64,000 nt of DNA, taken from positions 1-64,000 of the forward strand of contig NZ_JSWG01000006.1 in assembly GCF_000797465.1 (NCBI RefSeq). Direction: 5' to 3'. Below the pieces are notes generated by a model. That model searched no databases. It was not told the DNA's origin and saw only the letters and a list, made by a program, of their open reading frames with translations. Position 1 is the first letter of the stretch. Every line of letters begins with the position of its first letter. Of this stretch, positions 8,491-17,100 are shown piece by piece. The DNA comes from Psychroserpens jangbogonensis. Its GTDB lineage: Bacteria; Bacteroidota; Bacteroidia; Flavobacteriales; Flavobacteriaceae. The position numbers and the translations under genes were made by a program.

Positions 8491-9657
8491 TTATTCTAAT
8501 AGCTCTTTTAGTTTTGCATCTAGAGAATTTCCGGTAAGATTCTTAGCGACAATAACACCTTCACTATTTAATATAAATGATGCTGGTAATGATCTAACGC
8601 TGTATGTTTTAGAAATGGTATCGTTAAAGTAGTTCAGGTTAGAAATTTGATCCCAAATAAGTTGGTCTTCTTTAATTGCTTTTTTCCAATCAGATTTTGG
8701 GTTTTTTTGAGTTGCATTGCCATCTAAAGAAATACCTATCATCTCTAAACCTTTATCATGATACTTCTCATACAATTTAACTAATCTCACGTTATCTCTT
8801 CTGGATGCTTTGTACCAAGACGACCAGAAATGAATAAGTGTAGCCTTTCCTTTAACATCATTTAATTCAATGGTTTTACCATTTGGACTAGGAGCAGAGA
8901 AATTTGGTGCTATTTTACCAATATGAGTAGCAGCAATGATGTCGTATTGATTTCTAATTTCTGGAATGCTTTTAGATACACGTTGACCTAAGTATGAATT
9001 TTTCAGACTCTCATCTATACGATCAAAAGATGCAACGATCATTCCCTTGTCAGATGAATTTCTCCTAATCATTGTGTTTAATAACACTAGACCATAGGGA
9101 CTATCTGTATTGTTTTTAATAAACTCATGTGGAAAACGTAAAATGACATCCTTCAAATCGCGTACTTGATTAGACATGCCAGCAACACTCTCTTTTTTGA
9201 TTATCCTTTCTCTGTAACGTTCACTTGTATTATTCAGAGAATCATTTAATTTTTTTAGTTGGGTATTGAAGTTAGAGATAGAATTATTGATGGCGTTGCC
9301 TTCAATTTTAGATTTCTGAATATCTTCTTTATTGACTTCAATGACTAAAGCACTATTATCAATTACAAATGGGAAAGAACCATCTAAACTATTAACCTCT
9401 AAGAACCAAGCTTCTGCTAGTTCAACTTTACCGTCAAAAACAAAGAATTCATTCATAATAATGGCTGTATCACGAACTTTTAAAAACCCCTTTTCGTTAG
9501 TAGATTTTAAATACGCTCGTAAGCCATTAACTAATCCTGGAGCTGTTCCAGAAATAATATACGCATCAGGTTCTAATGGAACAGGTGCTGTCTTAGTCTC
9601 TTCTTTACAAGAAAAAACAAGTAAGCATGCAAGAACGAAGAAAAGAGGTGGCTTCAT
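8491..9657 (-). CDS. TlpA-like lipoprotein lacking the CxxC
   Basis: A 388-residue lipoprotein (lipobox VFSC, Cys17) with an N-terminal DUF4369-type beta domain (about residues 30-125), a helical linker and a C-terminal thioredoxin fold of the TlpA/AhpC-TSA type (about 250-388). The thioredoxin part keeps APNFSAPSPNGKTIELNDVKGKATLIHFWSSW-type architecture and the cis-proline loop SLPASFIL. The active site, however, reads WYKASRR where the downstream paralogue (9666-10829) has WCKPCRR, so both redox cysteines are gone. It cannot act as a thiol oxidoreductase and may be a scaffold or binding protein. It is a tandem duplicate, 8 bases from its active relative, and probably co-transcribed with it. 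Confidence 0.88.
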   Translation of the reverse strand: MKPPLFFVLACLLVFSCKEETKTAPVPLEPDAYIISGTAPGLVNGLRAYLKSTNEKGFLKVRDTAIIMNEFFVFDGKVELAEAWFLEVNSLDGSFPFVIDNSALVIEVNKEDIQKSKIEGNAINNSISNFNTQLKKLNDSLNNTSERYRERIIKKESVAGMSNQVRDLKDVILRFPHEFIKNNTDSPYGLVLLNTMIRRNSSDKGMIVASFDRIDESLKNSYLGQRVSKSIPEIRNQYDIIAATHIGKIAPNFSAPSPNGKTIELNDVKGKATLIHFWSSWYKASRRDNVRLVKLYEKYHDKGLEMIGISLDGNATQKNPKSDWKKAIKEDQLIWDQISNLNYFNDTISKTYSVRSLPASFILNSEGVIVAKNLTGNSLDAKLKELLE

Positions 9658-9665
9658 AACTATTA

Positions 9666-10829
9666 TTAGTTAAGGTATTCTGCTACCTTTCTATCAAGAG
9701 CTTCGCCTCTAAGATTTTTAGCAATTATTTTACCATCTTGGTCTAATAAGAATGTAGCTGGAATAGAACGAATATTGTAAGCTTTGGCTACAGGATCATT
9801 AAAATAATCTAAGTTAGAAACATGACTCCAAGTTAGGTTGTCATCTTTAATAGCTTTGATCCATGCCGCTTTTGGATCCTTCTGACTTCTACTTCCGTCA
9901 AGTGAAACACTAATAATTTCAAGACCTTTATTGTGATATTTTTGATACACTTTTACAACATTTGGATTTTCCCTTCTACAAGGCTTACACCAAGATGCCC
10001 AAAAATCAATAAGGGTAAGTTTACCTTTTATATCATTTAAAGCTAATGCCTTTCCATCAGGAGTTGGAGCAGTAAAAGAAGGTGCAACTTGTCCTATTTC
10101 AGTAGCGCTAACAGCAGCTTTTTCAACCTTTTTAATTTGAATTTGAGTTTTAAGCATAGTTGCAGTAATTGATTTTTGCTGCATGTCACTTAAACTACTC
10201 AAAGTAGATTCTATTCTTGGGTAATTGGCAGTTTTAGTTTCTGCTAATTTTTGAAGAAGAATTAAAGAAAAAGAATTGCCTTTATTTTCGGCAATAAATT
10301 CAAAAGGAAAGTCTTCCATTTTTTTAGTAATGTCAGCCATTTCAGCATGAAGGCCATCTATATTTGTAGTCATATCCTTTTGCTGAGTAGAACGTATTTG
10401 TCTACCTATTTCAAAGCGTTTTGCTTTTAATTCGCCAGTCTTTTCATTATACAAGTTTAATGCAGAATTGGCTGATGTACCTTGAAATTTAGAACTTGTC
10501 AGATTTTCAATATCAACAGACACTGTCATTTCTTCGTTCTCGATAATAAGAGGTGCAGAACCTTTAACACTATTGATTTTTAAATACAGCATTTCTGGAT
10601 AATCTATCTTGCCTTCAAATACGAATTTTTCATTCATTACAATAGCTGTATCCATGGCCGTTTTTCTACCGCTTTTATCTGTTGTTTCTAAATATGCTCT
10701 TACCCCATTATAAACACCAGGAGCAGTCCCAGTAATGTAATATCCATCTCTTTTTACAGTTTGCTTTTCTTCAGTTTTACAAGACGATACAAGTAAACAC
10801 AATACAAGAATAGAAATAATATGCTTCAT
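9666..10829 (-). CDS. TlpA-like thiol-disulfide oxidoreductase lipoprotein
   Basis: A 387-residue lipoprotein (signal ending LLVSSC, Cys17) with an N-terminal DUF4369 domain and a C-terminal thioredoxin fold. The active-site motif WASWCKPCRR and the cis-Pro segment SIPATFLLD are intact, so the protein is likely to be a periplasm-facing thiol-disulfide reductant. Homologues in this phylum are often linked to cytochrome maturation or stress response. The first gene of a two-gene unit, it is followed by a cysteine-less paralogue. On the - strand a TATATTTG -7 element (10859-10852) lies 22 bases upstream of the ATG. Confidence 0.9.
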   Translation of the reverse strand: MKHIISILVLCLLVSSCKTEEKQTVKRDGYYITGTAPGVYNGVRAYLETTDKSGRKTAMDTAIVMNEKFVFEGKIDYPEMLYLKINSVKGSAPLIIENEEMTVSVDIENLTSSKFQGTSANSALNLYNEKTGELKAKRFEIGRQIRSTQQKDMTTNIDGLHAEMADITKKMEDFPFEFIAENKGNSFSLILLQKLAETKTANYPRIESTLSSLSDMQQKSITATMLKTQIQIKKVEKAAVSATEIGQVAPSFTAPTPDGKALALNDIKGKLTLIDFWASWCKPCRRENPNVVKVYQKYHNKGLEIISVSLDGSRSQKDPKAAWIKAIKDDNLTWSHVSNLDYFNDPVAKAYNIRSIPATFLLDQDGKIIAKNLRGEALDRKVAEYLN

Positions 10830-10851
10830 GATTTTATTTTTTTAGCTAATA

Positions 10852-10859
10852 CAAATATA
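10852..10859 (-). promoter_or_regulatory. -7 element of the tlpA-like pair
   Basis: TATATTTG on the minus strand fits TAnnTTTG and lies 22 bases before the start of the gene ending at 9666. Confidence 0.5.
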
Positions 10860-10925
10860 ACAAGTCAATTGATAATAAAAACTTAAAGAACTTTTATAAA
10901 ATGCTTTATAAAGTTAAAATTGCAA

Positions 10926-10933
10926 TACTTTTG
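10926..10933 (+). promoter_or_regulatory. -7 element of mnmE, decides the start
   Basis: TACTTTTG matches TAnnTTTG. It ends at 10933, the first base of an in-frame GTG that would add six residues to MnmE. That GTG would sit at or upstream of the transcription start, so the ATG at 10951 is the better start codon. Confidence 0.5.
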
Positions 10934-10950
10934 TGAAAAATGCATTAATA

Positions 10951-12342
10951 ATGATTCATCAAGATACAATTGTTGCCTTAGCGACTGCAGCTGGAAGTGG
11001 TGCTATTGCTGTGATAAGACTCTCTGGAACTGAGGCTATTTCTATTGTTGACGCTCATTTTAAATCGGTTGTAAATTCGAAGTCTCTAATCAATCAACCT
11101 ACGCATACAATACATTTAGGTCATATCGTTGATAAGACTAGAGTTATAGATGAAGTTTTGGTTTCTGTATTTAAAAATCCAAACTCTTATACAGGAGAAA
11201 ATGTCATTGAGATATCTTGTCATGGCTCAAATTATATTCAGCAGGAAATTATACAACTTTTTCTTCGCAATGGTTGTCGCATGGCTAATGCAGGAGAATT
11301 TACATTGCGAGCTTTTTTAAATGGTAAATTAGATTTATCACAAGCAGAAGCTGTTGCAGATTTAATTGCTAGTGATAATGAGGCATCACATCAAATTGCT
11401 ATGCAACAAATGCGTGGTGGTTTTTCTTCGGAAATAGCAAAACTTAGAGAAGAGCTACTCAATTTTGCTTCATTAATTGAATTGGAATTGGATTTTGCTG
11501 AAGAAGATGTAGAGTTTGCAGATCGTTCACAGTTCAAAGAACTTGTAGTAAGAATCACTTTTGTTTTGAAACGTTTAATTGATTCATTTGCTGTTGGAAA
11601 TGTGATTAAAAACGGAATTCCTGTGGCAATTGTTGGTGAACCTAATGTTGGTAAATCTACATTGTTAAATGCTTTGTTAAATGAAGAGCGTGCTATTGTT
11701 TCTGAAATAGCAGGAACAACACGAGATGCCATAGAAGATGAAATTTCAATAGGAGGAATAGGCTTCCGTTTTATTGATACTGCAGGAATCAGAGAAACCG
11801 AAGACGTTGTAGAAACGATTGGGATCAAAAAAACCTTTGAAAAAATTGATCAGGCGCAAGTAGTCATTTACTTGTTTGATGCAGATGATTTTAAAGACCA
11901 GCGTTCGGTTTTGAAAGTTGAGTTAGAAAAAATAAAGAATAAATATCCACAAAAGCCACTCCTGGTTATTGCGAATAAGATTGATAAGGTAGATGATATA
12001 TTAATCTCTAAAATACAAACTGAAATACCCGAAATAAAGTTGTTGTCAGCTAAGACAGGTTTTGGTGTAGAGCAGTTAACCAATTCCCTTCTAGAATTAA
12101 TTAATACTGGTTCACTCAGAAATAACGAAACCATTGTGACCAACTCACGTCATTATGATGCGTTGCTAAAAGCTTTTGAAGAAGTTCAAAACGTTAAAAA
12201 CGGACTTGAAACTGGGCTTTCAGGAGATTTATTGGCGATTGATATTCGTCAGGCATTATACCATTTTGGAGAAATTACGGGAGAAATTACTAATGATGAT
12301 TTGTTAGGTAATATTTTTGCTAATTTCTGTATAGGCAAATAG
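10951..12342 (+). CDS. mnmE: tRNA modification GTPase MnmE
   Basis: MnmE works with MnmG to install the 5-carboxymethylaminomethyl group on wobble U34 of certain tRNAs. The protein (463 residues) has the N-terminal formyl-tetrahydrofolate-binding domain starting IHQDTIVALATAAGSGAIAV, a helical domain, an inserted G domain and the C-terminal FCIGK with the essential cysteine. G-domain motifs are GEPNVGKS (G1), GTTRD (G2), DTAG (G3) and NKID (G4). The ATG at 10951 was chosen over the in-frame GTG at 10933, because the latter overlaps the -7 element. The 3' end (FCIGK codons) is a known integration site for genomic islands such as SGI1 in other bacteria, which is relevant to the gene cluster that follows. 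Confidence 0.96.
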   Translation: MIHQDTIVALATAAGSGAIAVIRLSGTEAISIVDAHFKSVVNSKSLINQPTHTIHLGHIVDKTRVIDEVLVSVFKNPNSYTGENVIEISCHGSNYIQQEIIQLFLRNGCRMANAGEFTLRAFLNGKLDLSQAEAVADLIASDNEASHQIAMQQMRGGFSSEIAKLREELLNFASLIELELDFAEEDVEFADRSQFKELVVRITFVLKRLIDSFAVGNVIKNGIPVAIVGEPNVGKSTLLNALLNEERAIVSEIAGTTRDAIEDEISIGGIGFRFIDTAGIRETEDVVETIGIKKTFEKIDQAQVVIYLFDADDFKDQRSVLKVELEKIKNKYPQKPLLVIANKIDKVDDILISKIQTEIPEIKLLSAKTGFGVEQLTNSLLELINTGSLRNNETIVTNSRHYDALLKAFEEVQNVKNGLETGLSGDLLAIDIRQALYHFGEITGEITNDDLLGNIFANFCIGK

Positions 12343-12761
12343 CAACTAACACAAACTACATCAAACTATATCAATATAACTATCTGTAAATCAATAATAT
12401 AAATTAATTATTGAAACTATACTTTTTGTTTGCTTGTCTTTTTTTTAACTATTTTTGTTTCGTATTTGTACCTTTTTTTATTCGCGGTACAAAATTTTGT
12501 CACATGAATGTAACAATTAGAAAACGCAAAAAACCAAACCTTTTTACGCAATAGAGAAAATCAATTTGAGTGATTACATACGAATTAGTAAAAGCTGAAC
12601 GTTCGGTGTAAACGGCGTTTTTCTATGCAGTTTACATATTGTTATATTTAAAAAGGGATAAGTAAGCTTCTGAAGAAATTATTTCAATGAGTAAAGCAGC
12701 AAACTTATTCATTCAAAAGTTAGGAACATATAGAAAAGAGCTCATTGCTATATGAGAATAA
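12343..12761. other. Intergenic region after mnmE
   Basis: This is 419 bases between convergent mnmE and the PPTase gene. It starts with an A/C-rich stretch built from CAAACTA-like units (12350-12380), then a T-rich stretch, then the inverted repeat TTTGTACC-N13-GGTACAAA (12465-12493). TGTAAAC and GTTTACA form another short inverted pair near 12607-12634. A 22-codon ORF (12687-12755) is present but looks like chance. No tRNA or clear terminator was found. Confidence 0.6.
12465..12493. promoter_or_regulatory. GGTAC-type inverted repeat, possible second operator
   Basis: TTTGTACC and GGTACAAA are 8-base inverted arms separated by 13 bases. The right side, GCGGTACAAAAT (12484-12495), matches GCGGTACCAAAT (13472-13483) of the operator between the PPTase and TetR genes at 11 of 12 positions. 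It may be a second binding site of the same regulator; it lies downstream of the PPTase gene, so what it would control is unclear. Confidence 0.35.
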
Positions 12762-13427
12762 TTATTCCTCCAATAAATCCTTTATTTCAACAAATTCCAC
12801 ATCAATAGCAGTCTTAGTCTCCATCGCGATTATTCCATTAAAATCAGGATCAAAATCAAAGGACTCGAAATAATAGTGTTTACCCTTATACGTTCCATAA
12901 TGCTCAAATATCTCTATTTGTTTCAAGTCTTTCAAAGTACAGCCAGCTGCTTTTAATAGCGCTTCTTTACGCACCCATAGCCAATAAAATCGCTCCAAAG
13001 AATTTTCAGCGTTGGTAATATACTTCCATTCAGAATCTGTGAATAAATAGTTGAATAGTTTTAAATCTATCTCTTTCTTCTTCTCGATATCAATTCCAAC
13101 AGAGAATGCGGTACTAAATATTAATGAAACGTACCAATTACTATGAGAAATCGAAAAATTATGATCTATAAAACTAGGTTTCCCATGTTCAGAATAGCGT
13201 ATTTCTTCTAATAAAGAAGTTGAAACTCTGTGTTGAATCAATGCTTTTTTTAGTAATAAACGACCTATAATGTAACTCATTGAATCCTCTTTGTTTAAAT
13301 ATCTATTAGCCCTTTTTCTATAAGATTCAGGGAGCTTTTTGAGTAACATTTCTTTTGTGAAGTTATCAGTGTGTTCAGAGACTTTAACGATCCATATTTT
13401 TTGCATCTCAGGTTTTTTATTAAACAT
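12762..13427 (-). CDS. Sfp-type 4'-phosphopantetheinyl transferase
   Basis: A 221-residue PPTase of the Sfp/Gsp class, which moves the phosphopantetheine arm of CoA onto a serine of carrier proteins. The signature motifs are SVGIDIEKKKEI (metal-binding aspartate and glutamate), FSISHSNWYVSL and WVRKEALLKAAG (W-x3-KEA-x2K). Its position, divergent from the TetR-PUFA synthase operon, indicates that it activates the three ACP domains encoded at 14149-18375, the role of PfaE in EPA producers. The start may be 13427 or the ATG at 13406 (MQKIWIV). A TACATTTG -7 element on the minus strand (13514-13507) lies upstream of the operator palindrome, which would be just downstream of the promoter. Confidence 0.92.
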   Translation of the reverse strand: MFNKKPEMQKIWIVKVSEHTDNFTKEMLLKKLPESYRKRANRYLNKEDSMSYIIGRLLLKKALIQHRVSTSLLEEIRYSEHGKPSFIDHNFSISHSNWYVSLIFSTAFSVGIDIEKKKEIDLKLFNYLFTDSEWKYITNAENSLERFYWLWVRKEALLKAAGCTLKDLKQIEIFEHYGTYKGKHYYFESFDFDPDFNGIIAMETKTAIDVEFVEIKDLLEE

Positions 13428-13473
13428 TTATGATAAAATATCTAGTATTCTCATTAATAATTCTTTTTTTTGC

Positions 13474-13499
13474 GGTACCAAATATTATAAATTGGTACC
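13474..13499. promoter_or_regulatory. Palindromic operator, probable TetR site
   Basis: GGTACCAA and TTGGTACC are perfect 8-base inverted arms around a 10-base AT spacer, 25 bases before the TetR ATG and in the divergent intergenic region with the PPTase gene. The size and symmetry suit a TetR dimer. Binding by the adjacent regulator would control both transcripts and its own gene. Confidence 0.65.
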
Positions 13500-13506
13500 A
13501 ATTGAA

Positions 13507-13514
13507 CAAATGTA
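13507..13514 (-). promoter_or_regulatory. -7 element of the PPTase gene
   Basis: TACATTTG on the minus strand matches TAnnTTTG. The operator palindrome (13474-13499) begins 8 bases downstream, where a bound repressor would cover the transcription start. Confidence 0.4.
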
Positions 13515-13524
13515 GGAGAATTAT

Positions 13525-14136
13525 ATGATTACTAAGGAATATATCATAGAGATTACAACACAACTTTACTTGAAAAATGGTGTAAAAACTGTGACTATCG
13601 CAGATATTAGTAAAGAATTAAGCACCTCGAAGCGTACTATTTACAATCATTTTTTAGATAAAACTGATTTAATGCAAGCTTGTATAGAACAATATCTGGC
13701 AGGCATTAGAAGTAATAATGATGAAATTATTAACACCTGCAACTCTGCTATTGAAGCGATGGGAATGATTCATCAGCAAATTTTAAAAAGAGCAGATTAC
13801 AGCAATACTAATTTTTATAAAGACATACTAAAATATTATCCTAGTATATTGAAAGACTCTCATTCAAAGAATTCAGAATTTGCCTTTCGAGAATTACTTT
13901 ATTTATCAAAATGGGGTGTTAAAGAAGGTGTGTTTAGAAAAGATTTAGACCCAGAAGTTACCATGGCTGCCGTTCAAACACTTTTAAAATTATGTAATAA
14001 TTCAAAAATATTTCCAACAGAACAATTTTCTAAAGCCAGATTGACTGAAGGTGTTATGGTTACGTATTTAAGAGGATTGTGTACCGAAAAAGGTCTTTTA
14101 GAAGTTGAAAAACAGAAACATTTATACTTAATATAG
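13525..14136 (+). CDS. TetR-family transcriptional regulator
   Basis: A 203-residue protein with an N-terminal TetR helix-turn-helix (about residues 5-50: ITTQLYLKNGVKTVTIADISKELSTSKRTIYNHF in essence) and an all-helical C-terminal ligand-binding domain. It is the first gene of the PUFA synthase operon, 12 bases before the PfaA-like gene, and is divergent from the PPTase. The palindrome at 13474-13499 is its likely operator, which implies autoregulation. The ligand is unknown; for a lipid synthase a fatty acyl-CoA or acyl-ACP is a reasonable guess. Confidence 0.9.
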   Translation: MITKEYIIEITTQLYLKNGVKTVTIADISKELSTSKRTIYNHFLDKTDLMQACIEQYLAGIRSNNDEIINTCNSAIEAMGMIHQQILKRADYSNTNFYKDILKYYPSILKDSHSKNSEFAFRELLYLSKWGVKEGVFRKDLDPEVTMAAVQTLLKLCNNSKIFPTEQFSKARLTEGVMVTYLRGLCTEKGLLEVEKQKHLYLI

Positions 14137-14148
14137 ACTAAATATATT

Positions 14149-17100
14149 ATGGACAACATTAACAGTTCGCTTAAAAAAACACCAGTAGCAATTATTGGTT
14201 TATCTGCTATGTTTGCCGATGCAAGCAATGTAGACCAATTTTGGAATAATATTATCGACCAAAAAGATAGTATTGTAGATGTTCCAGAATCGCGTTGGAA
14301 AATAGAAGATTATTATGATGCTGATCCTAGGGTAGCAGATAAAACCTACTGTAAAAAAGGTGGGTTTATTCCTGATGTGGATTTTAATCCAATGGAATTT
14401 GGGCTACCACCAAATATTTTGGAAGTTACAGACGCCTCTCAGCTTTTATCCTTAATAGGAGCTAGAGACGCTTTTGAAGATGCCGGTTATGGTAGAGAAT
14501 CAGAAAAGTTTACAGCGCTTTTAAAAGAAAGAACAGGTGTGATTTTAGGTGTTGGAGGTGGGCAAAAATTAATTACTCCGCTTACCTCTAGACTGCAAGC
14601 TCCTATCTGGGAAGCAGCTTTAAAAAGTAGTGGAATTAGTGAAGCTGATATTCCACATATTATTGAAAAAATGAAGAAAGCATATATAGGATGGAATGAA
14701 AATTCTTTTCCCGGTATGTTGGGTAATGTTATCTCTGGTAGAATTACCAATCGTTTTGATTTAGGAGGCATTAACTCTGTAGTAGATGCAGCTTGTGCTG
14801 CGTCACTTTCTGCTATTAAAATGGCAGTTTCTGAATTGATTGAAGGTAGATGTGACATGATGTTAACTGGAGGTGTCGATACAGATAACTCTCCATTTAT
14901 GTATATGTCCTTCTCTAAAACTCCCGCATTTTCACAAAAAGGAAGTATTCGTCCTTTTGATACGGACTCCGACGGAATGTTGATAGGTGAAGGAGTTGGT
15001 ATGTTAGTATTAAAAAGATTGGAAGACGCAGAAAGAGATGGAGATAGAATTTACGGTTTATTGACAGGAGTTGGTTCTTCTAGTGATGGTCGTTATAAAT
15101 CTGTATATGCACCGCGCCCTCATGGACAAGCTTTGGCAATGCAGCGCGCTTATGACGAGGCAGGCTACGATGCATCTACGGTAAAATTAATTGAAGGTCA
15201 CGGGACTGCTACTGGAGCAGGTGATGCTGCTGAGTTTGAGTCGATGTCTATGGTTTTTGGCAAAAGTGATGCTACAAAAAATCATATTGCTATCGGTTCT
15301 GTGAAATCACAAATTGGTCATACAAAAGCAGCTGCAGGTGCTGCTGGAATGATAAAAGCGGCTTTAGCATTATACCATAAAGTATTACCAGGTACAATAA
15401 ATGTAACGAAACCCCACGAAAAATTCGGGATTGAAGAATCTCCTTTTTACGTAAATGCTGAAACTAGACCTTGGTTTAAAAATGGAGTACCGCGAAGAGC
15501 TGGTTTATCTGCTTTTGGATTTGGAGGTGTCAACGTGCATTTTGCAATGGAAGAGTATGAAAACAAGACTTCCTTTAAAGATAGAATGCATCAAACATTC
15601 CACAGTATTTATATAAAAGAAACGAATGCGACTGTCTTATTTGCGAATATTAAAAACACTATAGCTGGTTTAAATTCAAAGGATGCAGCAACCGTATTTT
15701 ACAATTTAAAAGAAAAGTCAAAGGAAGGTACTGCAAAACAAAGCGAAGCTCGTTTAGGTTTTGTAGCAGAATCTTTAGTTGATTGTATTTCGAAATTAGA
15801 AATCGCAATAAAACAATTAGAAAATAAGAAGGAGGCTTGGTCGCATCCGAAGGGTGTTTTCTACAGACCAAATGGAATTTCGAGTAGCACGAAAGTTGCT
15901 TCATTATTCTCTGGTCAAGGTTCTCAATATGCTAACATGGCAAAGGAGGCAACCAGTAGTTTTGAAACTATCCAACAAACTATTGCCGCTTTTGATGCTA
16001 AAAAAGAATATGACTTAGCAAATAAAATATATCCAAAACCCGTATTTACAGAAGCGGATAAAGCACTACAAGAACAAAGCATTACAAATACCGAGTTTGC
16101 ACAACCTGCAATTGGTGCTATAAGTTTAGGATATTATAACGTGTTTAAAAATGCTGGTTTTGTAAGTGATATGGCTGCTGGACATAGTTTTGGTGAGCTT
16201 ACCGCACTTTGCGCATCAGGCGTGCTTAGTGAAAGCGATTATATGACACTTGCTATTGCTCGTGGTAAAGCTATGGCAGGTAAAAATGCAAGTGGTGATG
16301 CTGGCACTATGTTAGCTGTAAAAGCAGCGGCTTCAGAAATTGAACCATTAATTGCTAGTATTAAAGGTGTTTCAGTTGCAAATATCAACTCTTCAAGCCA
16401 AATAGTTTTAGGCGGAACAACAGAAGGTATAACGAAAGTAAAAGCGCTTTTAGACACTAAAAAATTCCGCTCTATTTTATTACCCGTTTCTGCTGCTTTC
16501 CATACAGACTGTGTAGGACACGCGCAAAAGCCTTTTGAGAAAAGTATAAAAACTATTAGATTTTCAAGCCCAGTAATCCCTGTTTATTCAAATTCTACAG
16601 GAAATACTTACCCGACGGAGTCTACTAAAATTAAAAAAATTCTTGAACAACATATTTTAAACTCTGTTGATTTTAAAAGTGAAATCGAAAATATGTATGC
16701 TGCTGGAGCTAGAGTTTTTGTTGAGTTTGGACCAAAGTCTATTCTAACAAACTTGGTAAAAGATATATTAAAAGACAAAGAACATTTTGTAATAGCTACA
16801 AATGCAAAGGCCACTAAAAACAGTGATTTACAAATTAGAGAAGCAGCTATACAATTGCAAGTTTTAGGGTGTAAACTAGGGGCAATTGATTGCAATGCTC
16901 GACAAGAAAAAATCCCTTTAGCGCAGCCTAAAATGGCGGTTAAAATAGCAGGAAACAATTACGTAAGCCCAGCAACACAAAAAGCGTATAAAGACGTGTT
17001 GAATAATGGATTTAAAGTAAGCGGAGCAACAGAGGTTATTAAAATCGAAGAAGAAATTAATGAAATAGAAGTTATCTCGGAAGTGATAAACGCAGTTCCT

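Noticed and set aside
10933-10950. GTG start adding six residues to MnmE
   Set aside because: The GTG overlaps the TACTTTTG -7 element; the ATG at 10951 begins at the conserved N-terminus.
12687-12755. 22-codon ORF starting MSKAANLF between mnmE and the PPTase gene
   Set aside because: Too short, no promoter or conserved feature, and no stronger than chance in AT-rich sequence.
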